This document shows positions 56,576 to 64,000 of a stretch of 64,000 nucleotides of DNA, one piece after another. This DNA comes from Adiantum capillus-veneris. Its lineage: Eukaryota > Streptophyta > Polypodiopsida > Polypodiales > Pteridaceae. A program made the position numbers and the translations under genes. Below the pieces are notes generated by a model, which saw nothing but the letters and a program-made list of their open reading frames with translations, was not told the origin of the DNA and ran no database searches. The stretch lies in contig CM043966.1 of assembly GCA_014529385.2 (NCBI GenBank), positions 102,187,087-102,251,086 of the forward strand, written 5' to 3'. Within the stretch, counting starts at the first letter, position 1. Each line of letters opens with the position of its first letter.

Positions 56576-59019
56576 TGTCAGGGGATATGTGTTCGCTATG
56601 TGAGCTGGGAAGACGCCGGGCCTCTGGCTGTGGGAGGTGTGAAAGACAGAGAGCAAGAACAACTGATAACTCTGGCAATCACCGCAATCGTCAATTAATT
56701 GATTAATATGTTTGAGTACAACTTAATCTTTAGCCAAGGCGGGCTGTTAACAACACCGTCACTTGGATCATCTGCTGACTAGGATTTTAAGCTCCTCCTT
56801 TATAGAATTAATCAGGCCATTAATGACACCGAGTTTAATAGAATGATTAATAGAATGTTTAATAGAATGACGGTGATGGAAATTTTTCTCTTTCGCTTTA
56901 TCTGCTTCAAATACCTCGCGGATTCTGCAAGTTTCAATTCAGTTCACTGCCTCGATCATCAAGCTTCAGCTATTACCATTTATCTTGTATCTTCCTGCTT
57001 TATTCACTTTGGACTAACTTATCTGCCGTTCACGAGCTTTATCTTCACCTCTACTCGACTTGCTCCGAGTCCCTTAACCCCTGCTTGGCCGATACACTTG
57101 CTTTCCTCTTTCGAGCTCATGCCAACTTCATGCAACGCTCCCAAATACTCTCCTTCTCAAGCATGAGAGAGTGAGAGCACCTTTCTTTCTTGCTTATGTC
57201 CGAGAGCAATAGAAAGTGCCCCTTCCTTGCCGACTCCTTGCTCCCCTCTTCTCTATCTTATGCATGAGAGGAAGATAGCGTTACTCTTCTTTGTTTGTCA
57301 GAGCCCTCTCTCGACAGTCTTGCTTCAAGACTAGGTTCCGAGAGACCTTACTTTTCCTCCTTCTTTATTTCTCGCCTTAACATGCCGAGCTCCGCCTTCT
57401 CCAAGCCTTGCTCCCTTCATTCGCTAACCAAGGACGAGAGGAGGAGAGAGCTTGAGAGAGATTTTCCTTGGTCCTTCCTTCTTCTTGGTTTTCTCACCAA
57501 AAGAAAACCTCTCTTGCTTCTCCTTCAACTCGAGAGAGAAGAGAGAGCTTTGCTTGCTCAAGAGCGAAAGAGAGGAGAGCTTCGTTTCTTGCTCCCCTTG
57601 TGTCGGTTGGAGATCGAGAGAGAGAGATTGCTTCGACCTCCTCCCTGCAATCCTCATTTTCATGCCCTAGTTCTTGCTCCTCATTGGCTTTCTTTCCCCC
57701 TTCTTTGTTTGCTTCCCCCTTCTTACGTCTTCGACTCTCTCTTTTTATGCCCTAAAAAAAGACCCTCTCCCCCTAAGCAACGAAGGCGCCATCGTTGCTA
57801 GGGGTATGAATGCACTCGATGATGTGGCAGGGTCGACTTCAGAGGTAGACAAAATTTTCCAGGAGTGATGCCGAAAGGGGTCGCCTTGCCATGCTGGACA
57901 GTTTTCGCTGCATCCTCGCCTGTGTTTCAGCTCTCTACAAGCTGCGACGAGCGAATCTCTACACATGCGCTCTTCTCCTCGCTCCCAGCCCACCATGGGT
58001 TTTCTATTCCTCCCCTTACACACGAAAGCATTTAGTTTATTAAGTGGGCGGCCATTGCTATTGGGCGTCCATAGGTACATAGTGGAGGGCACCACATTTG
58101 ATATGCAGATCATGCTTTTGTAAAGGCACCACAGTCGCACATGTTGGCAAAGCATCACCAAGCTCAAAAACTTTCCCCACGATAGCTACCGACTAACATT
58201 ATTATCATGGGTTTTTGTTGCCCATTTCAGTGTTGCGGACTTTGCGACTGGCCATTAAGATGCAAGTATAAGTGATTGCATTTGACGTAAGATCTTCCCA
58301 TCACATTCACTCAAAGAGTGTCAGACTAGCCAGGCATTGCCAATTACGACCACCGTCGGCCAACATTGGGCAGTCATTGGCGTACATACCGGCCAGACAA
58401 TGTAGAAGGCATCAAATTTGGCGTACATATCAATTAAAGCACTGCTATCTCAAGCACTTATTTTGTTGTATTCAAAACCCTTGGTGCTCCTCAAAATTCC
58501 CAGATGGCACACCGTTCGAGCATGTCGGACTGGTATGGAACCGGCCACCGGTGAATCTTTAACGGCCAATATCTTGGCAACCGGGACTCCGATCACTAAT
58601 CTGAAAAGAGTGGCGCGCTCCACTATGTGAACACTTCAAGACCATGCAATCAGTTCAATTCTGTCACCTCAGCTTTAGTTGCCCAATCTGGTACGGATCT
58701 ACAATCGACTTGAACTTTAAACTGCCATAACTTCTTCACTGTAGCTCCAATGGCCAAGCCGTAAAGACAGGCTGGTAGAGCACTTCAAGCACTGCAGTTT
58801 TAGATCATAATCTCCCATTTGTTCCCACTTCAAGCATACTCATTTTTGCATCATTAAGAAATCTCTTGGCTCTTTTAAGCCGCATCTGCCATACATTAAT
58901 CATTGAACTTGGCCTGTTAACAAGCCCTCATCACTGACCATTAATCAAGTAGGCTTTTAATAATCTTGATGTGCATGTTCTCGGCATATTTGTTAGCATG
59001 GGAGCGGAGCTGCACCACA
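56576..59019 (-). repeat. Element Z 5' LTR
   Basis: It pairs with 51269-53735 along its length. Its outer end is less well conserved (GAGCTGCACCACA against GAGTTGGATGACA). It abuts an RNase H-like fragment at 59020. Confidence 0.9.
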
Positions 59020-59475
59020 ATGTTGGAAGCCGGATTACACATTTGTTTGAAACATAGGATTAGAAGGTTGAGCATAAAAGGTGATGCCTTGTTAGTTGTG
59101 AAGAAAGTGTTGGATGTGTGGAAGAGCAAGAGCACCTCATTAAAGGAAATGTGTTTCAGAATTAAAGGCCGGTTTAAAAAATTTGAAGCATGGAGCATCA
59201 GACACATTGAACGTGCTCTAAATAGAGAAGCACATGAAGCAACTCAAAGCATGATTGGGGAGCTCTTTGTGATATGGATCAATTTACCTCTTTATCATGT
59301 TCGAGAAAGTTTGGCTCAAGAAGAGGAGTTTTTGCTAACACGAATCATTCTGAAGAAAATTCACAAGTCTAAGAAGTATGGTTTTGTGCGTAGAGCATCT
59401 AGTGACGAAGGAAATTTGGAATGGCGGCCTCTACACCAAAACAAACTCCATTGCGCCACAAGGGAAATGAGATAA
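59020..59475 (+). pseudogene. Orphan RNase H-like domain fragment
   Basis: In the plus-strand frame, MLEAGLHICLKHRIRRLSIK, GDALLVVKKVLDVWKSKS, KGRFKKFEAWSIRHIERALN and REAHEATQSM follow the second half of the plant RNase H-like (RVT_3) fold. The GD pair and the HIxRxxNxxA region are recognisable; the usual final Asp is replaced (REAHE). The first half of the domain (DGA... and the AE motif) is missing because the sequence starts at the element Z boundary. The frame continues for about 70 residues and stops at 59475. It may come from a non-LTR or gypsy element or a decayed gene. It is not catalytically complete. Confidence 0.6.
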
Positions 59476-59517
59476 GGGCACCACCTAGTCTTGGAAGCGT
59501 GGGCTAGGACCGCTACA

Positions 59518-59519
<2 letters not shown>

Positions 59520-59581
<62 letters not shown>
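59520..59581 (+). repeat. (GA)n microsatellite
   Basis: An uninterrupted GA run of about 30 units just after the RNase H-like fragment. Confidence 0.96.
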
Positions 59582-59583
<2 letters not shown>

Positions 59584-59599
59584 ACTATGAATGAAGCAT

Positions 59600-60877
59600 T
59601 AACCTTAGTGTGTGTACAAGGAATGGATGATCTCAAACACTCCCAACACAAATAGTCATGTAGATTACCAAACAACCACTCAAGGATTAGCCAAGATCAC
59701 ATCAAGCACTCTCACACACATATAAAAGATTTCTCTTAATTAACATAAGTAAGAGGAGGAGAGGTTACTAGCATGAAACAATTTGCACTCTAGAATGTGC
59801 AAGAATAGAGTGAATGAATGAGCTTATGGGCTCATGGTGAGTGACACAAAGACTCAATGGGGCTGAGGGAGGCTTGAAATTACAAAGGGGAAGGCCTCTT
59901 TATATAGGAAAGAGAGTGATTAGGAGTGAGGTTAAGATCCAAGTGTAATTTGTACAAATGAAGCTTGATTAGGGACATTCAACCAATGAAGAAGCTCCTT
60001 CCAAGTGATTTGTTGACCAATTAGCTCCATCATCACTTGTGTTGTCTTCACTCCTTCCTCCATAGCTTGAGTCCAAGAGCTTCCTTATTTTAAAATGTAA
60101 AGAATCTACATAAAATCAACACATATCTAGTAATAATAGAAAGGGGTTGAATGAGAACTTATGAATTACAACAAGATTAAGCATGACTTGAGAGGTGATT
60201 AGAAGAGGAATTTTGATGGGTTTTTGAGCTTGAGAGAGAGGAGAAAGGAGAGGAGGGTGAGAAGACTAATGTCTGATTTTTAGAGAAGGTCTCAATGTGG
60301 AAAAGGAAGGGTGTGTGTGTGTAAAGGTAGAGGGGGTGGTCTCCACCACAGTTGAAAAAACTGGCGTCCGCCATTTTAGCCATATCTCCTAGACCGTAGA
60401 TGCAAAAATTATAAAACTAATATGGCCAGAATCTCCAGCTCATTAGCTAAAACTTTGATGAAGACAACTTTTCTTGGATCAGAGTGGAAGTATTTTTTTA
60501 AAATTCAGCAAAATCATGTGTCTGGTTCCTTCCTTTACCAAGTCTTCCACTTGGGTCCCATTTGTTTGAATCATCATATGGCTCCAAAGCCATGATGATA
60601 TGAGCCACTCATGACCCTTGAATCATGGGTGCATGGCTCCACAACCACATCATATCTTTTCTTTTCACATTTACATATTTTCCCTTCCCTTTACCACTAG
60701 GTTCTCCCTCTACCTTTCACCTCCGGTGAACTAGTCAAAAAAAAATTCCTGTCAAATCATTTTTTTAATAAAATTTTTCCAAGAGGTTGTTCTCACTCTT
60801 TCTTTTATTGTAAACCTCTAGAAGCAAGGAAAACCAACAAAATATGATAAACAAAAATTTGTGATAGGCTCGGATCA
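59600..60877 (-). repeat. Putative 3' LTR of the Tat-like element
   Basis: The pol gene on the minus strand ends at 60919. It is followed by a tract GTTTGGGGGGGCTA (60891-60878), the likely polypurine tract, and then TGATCCGAGCC, a plausible LTR start at 60877. A TATATAAA-type box in minus orientation lies at about 59890. The outer end is not fixed, because the partner LTR is outside the window; 59600 is a guess. No gene is present in the stretch. Confidence 0.55.
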
Positions 60878-60918
60878 TAGCCCCCCCAAACCTGGCTAGG
60901 GGTATTTATGCCTCTAGC

Positions 60919-63900
60919 CTACTTTCTTTGATCTTGATCTGACCTTATCCTGATGTGATAAGGCTTTAGACGCCATCCATTTGTCCTGGTCTTGTGCACT
61001 TTACCATCAATGTCTTGAAGTCTGTAAGAGCCATTTTTGAACTTTTTGGTGACCAAGAACGGGCCTTCCCATCGGAAAAGAAACTTTCCATCCTTACGAG
61101 TGTTGAAGCGATTGTCATATCGAAGCACCAGAGATCCCTTTTTGATGTCTTTGGATGCTAGCTTTTTGTTGAACTATTCTCTGCGCTTGTCTGCTTCTTG
61201 AGAATAGTGGTTGATGGCTTCTTCACGATCCAATTGCAGCCTCTCTAGATCCATGATTTTTTGATGTACTTTCTCCTTTTGAGAGCCTACCTGGCTACCC
61301 AATATTCGAAGACTTGTTAACTTCACTTCAATGGGCAAAAGCGCCTCTTTTCCATAAACCAAATGAAAGGGTGTGTACCCTAATGTGGTTTTGAAGGAGG
61401 TTCTATAGGCCCATAGAGCTCCATTCAGGTGTTTGTCCCAATCTTGGTGCCTGGCATGTACCTGTTTGGTGAGAATTTTGCAAATGATTCCATTTACCTT
61501 TTCCACCAAACCATTGCACTGAGGGTAGTAAGGAGTAGAGTGTTGATGCTGAATATTTAGCTTCTTTATGAGTTCTCCTACCAAGTCTGCTCTAAACCCT
61601 GGTCCTCTATCAGATAGTATTTCAAGAGGGGTGCCAAACCGGCAACAGATGTGGTCAAAGATGAACTGACTCACATCCTTAGCAGTAATTCTATTGGTCG
61701 GCATAGCCTCAGCCCATCTAGTCATGTAGTCTACTCCCATGATGATGTACTCTTTACCTGACTGAGTGCGTGGTAGAGGCCCTATGGCATCAATTCCCCA
61801 CTTCTCAAAGGGCCCATATACCTTTATTGGGTTCTGAGGTTCAGCTATGAGCCGTCGTGGTCCTGCTTTCTGACATTCATCACATGTTTGACACCAGTAT
61901 TTGACATCACGATGAAGACTTGGCCAAGTAAACCCAGCTTGTAGAACCTTTCTACTAGTGACGTCGTGTGCAAAGTGTCCTCTACACATATCATCATGAC
62001 AAGCTTTTAAAATCTCTTCAATTTCACTCTTCAAAGGCACTCTCCTAAGCACACCATCCTTATCAAGACAATACAAGTCATCATTTACTATGCGATACCT
62101 GGTAGCCTTCCTAGCTAACCATCGCCTTTCCCCTGCATTCAAGTGTTTAGGAGCCTCTCCTTGCTCCAGAATGTGCACAATATCTTCCAAGTCCTCCTTG
62201 CCTTGCTGAAGTGGAAGTTTGATGGCCAGTGCTCCCACTATTGACTCATTTAACTTTGATGATGCTAGGTGGTCTGCATCCTTGTTCTGGTCTCTTGGCA
62301 CATGATGTACTTGTGCCTCCCTAAATCTCCTCATAAGAGCTTTTGCTTCTCTCATTTTAGTAGAGAGACGGGCATTTTGGCAAGCCCATGTACCTTGCAT
62401 TTGCCTTACCAAAAGCATGGAGTCACCAAAAGCGTTTAATCTCTTAATTGAATTATCGAGGCACCAACAAAGGCCATGAATTAGAGCATGATATTCTGCT
62501 TTATTGTTGGAGTGGACATCTTCTAGAGTGATCCCTTCACCATGGATCCTCTCTCCCAATGGAGATAAGACCACGATGCCTGTAGCTGCCTTATCCTTGG
62601 TTCTCTTGTATGCTCCATCAAAGTAGAGGCTATAAGCATTGACCAAAGCCTCTGGAGCTGGAGGTGGTGGAAGTTCCTTTCTCTTCAAATGGAAAACTTT
62701 TTCATAGCACTTGTTTGTTAAAATGTCGGCTAAGCATGCTCGAGTTGTTCTTTCAACCTGTATTGTATAATCAAACTCTTGAAGTCGCACCACCCACTTT
62801 GCTATTTTGTCAGAGATTTCCATATGTTGTAGTGCATAGGGAAACATATCCTCCACAGTGATAATTACAAACCTCTTCGGCAGCAAGTATGGCCGAAATT
62901 TGGTTACCGCAAACATGAGAGCTAGCACTAGCTATTCCATCAGGGTGTAGGCCTTCTCTGTGTTTTCCATGAGGCGGCTAGCAAAATACACAGGCCTCAT
63001 AAAGGATGTTTTTGGATCTTTTTGTAGGAGGGCAGCACCAATGGCCTCTTCTCCCACACTAGGGTTTACAAAGAATGTTTCTTCCCAACAAGGTTGGAGG
63101 ATTACAAGGAGTGACCCTAACATTTTTTTAATCTCTCTAAAATGCCCATCACTTTCTTCACTCCAAACAAGCGTCTCTTGACGAGTCAGCTGTTGTAGAG
63201 GAAATATCACTTGGGAGAGTAAGTGTATGAATCTACTCAAATATCTTAGCTTTTGCAAGAAAGAGATTAATTGTTTGATGGAAGTTGGGGAAGGTAGATT
63301 TAGCAATGTTTCTATCTTTTCAGGATCTACCTCCATTCCATCAATGGACACTACATGTCCTAATAGTGTAACCTTGCTTTCCCCAATGTGACATTTGTCC
63401 TTGTTTAGTTGTCCACCCAGCTTAGCTAAACGAGTAAATCCTTCATCAATCTTGCCGAGATGCATACTTTTGGAGCTGTAAATACAAAAGTCATCTATGA
63501 AAACCCTTATGGACTTACCAAAGTAAGGTTGGAAGACCATGTTCATGAATCGTTGAAAGGTGGTTGGAGCGTTGGTGAGACCAAAAGGCATGACTCGAAA
63601 TGCAAAACATCCCCATGGTGTGATGAAAGTAGTCTTTTTCTGGTCCTCCTCTGCAATGCGTATTTGAAAGTAGCTAGAGTAGCCATCACACACTGTGTAT
63701 CTCTCATGGCCTGCTACTTCATTTAGAATCTCATCTTGAAATGGGAGAGGGAAGTGGTCCCTCTTTGTTGTAGCATTTAGTGGCTTGTAATCCACGCACA
63801 CTCGCCATTTACCATTCTTCTTTGGCCTCACCACTACTAGGGAGACCCATTCTGAATATTCTACTAGGTATATGAATCCTGCTTCTAAGAGTCTCTTCAC

Positions 63901-64000
63901 CTCAGACAACAGTGCATTTTGTTGCACAACTCCTAATCTTCTTAGTTTTTGTACTACTGGCTTGCTCCCTTCTTTTAGATGGATATGATGCTTCACTGCA
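60919..64000 (-). CDS. Tat-like Ty3/gypsy pol (RT, RNase H, second RNase H, integrase), partial
   Basis: The frame runs in from the right edge and ends at 60919. Two in-frame TAG codons (62929-62931 and 61171-61173) are the only breaks. RT shows NGKWRVCVDYKPLN, PFGLTNAPTTFQRFMN and FIDDFCIYSS (catalytic DD near 63500). The first RNase H has FFVNPSVGEEAIGAALLQKD, with the usual first Asp not seen, and ends ACLADILTNK. A second, archaeal-type RNase H follows: YSLYFDGAYKRTKDKAATGI, NNKAEYHAL, GDSMLL and HVPRDQNKDADHLA, with all acidic positions kept. Integrase has HDDMCRGHF...CQTCDECQKAG and the core GIDAIGPLP, LSDRGPGF and NGLVEKVNG. The C-terminal domain RWEGPFLVTKKFKNGSYRLQ ends pol. Dual RNase H marks the Tat lineage. 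Confidence 0.93.

Larger units (their letters stand above)
51269..59019 (-). mobile_element. Gag-only LTR retrotransposon Z
   Basis: Two LTRs of about 2.45 kb (51269-53735 and 56576-59019) match throughout. In minus-strand reading the better one runs TGTCA...TGACA, and the other has TGTGG at its start. The primer site TGGTGAACCCGACAC lies on the minus strand at 56571-56557, four bases inside the right LTR, and a tract GACGGGGTGGA precedes the left (3') LTR. The interior of about 2.84 kb codes only for a gag-like acidic protein. No pol is present. The outer flanks GTACG and ATGTT do not match, so no target duplication was found. Confidence 0.82.

Noticed and set aside
1-64000. tRNA, rRNA or intact host gene
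   Set aside because: I looked for cloverleaf-like tRNA ends, rRNA landmarks and uninterrupted exon series outside mobile elements and saw none I could support.

Overview
The window looks like repeat-rich intergenic DNA from a land-plant nuclear genome. The evidence is a dense set of plant-type mobile elements: Ty1/copia and Ty3/gypsy LTR retrotransposons with tRNA-Met-type and other primer sites, Tat-like gypsy polyproteins with a second RNase H domain, CACTA (En/Spm) transposons with TNP2/DUF4216 transposases and GT-AG introns, telo-box-like AAACCCT runs, and long CT/GA and AC microsatellites. I found no convincing host gene with intact coding capacity, no tRNA or rRNA gene and nothing prokaryotic. 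I cannot name the species.

Layout. 1-4582: a decayed gypsy fragment (+) with two opposite-facing copies of a TTAA-flanked terminal-inverted-repeat element. 4738-8000: a gypsy RT-RNase H-integrase fragment (-) between two direct repeats. 8640-14542: a complete, almost non-coding LTR element (LARD-like) with 175-bp LTRs. 14680-15898: unrecognised minus-strand coding remnants. 15899-about 23805: CACTA element 1 (+), with a long AGGTTA/180-bp repeat array, a TNP2 pseudogene and a TNPA-like gene. 24400-43257: a gag-only LTR retrotransposon (element X) whose 5' LTR is split by CACTA element 2 (24910-37693, coding strand -). That CACTA in turn carries a full-length copia element (28166-33820) inside its transposase. 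43500-44335: a coiled-coil coding remnant (-). 46507-49390: a degenerate Tat-like gypsy (+). 51269-59019: a second gag-only LTR retrotransposon (element Z, -). 59020-59475: an orphan RNase H-like fragment (+). 59600-64000: a Tat-like gypsy (-) whose pol is nearly open and runs off the right edge.

How it fits together. The order of insertion can be read directly: X landed first, CACTA 2 jumped into the X 5' LTR, and the copia jumped into the CACTA 2 transposase. The unbroken X 3' LTR preserves the empty CACTA site. X and Z keep LTRs, primer sites and a gag-like acidic protein but no pol, so they would have needed enzymes from another element; Tat-like elements are present here. Nearly all coding regions carry frameshifts or stops. 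The copia has few lesions and similar LTRs, so it is the youngest-looking insertion.

The most unusual signals are a long palindromic module upstream of TNP2 shared by both CACTA elements, the tandem triplication of that module together with TNP2 exon 1 in CACTA 2, the pair of gag-only LTR elements ending in FDPGG-like motifs, and the TTAA-flanked element family.
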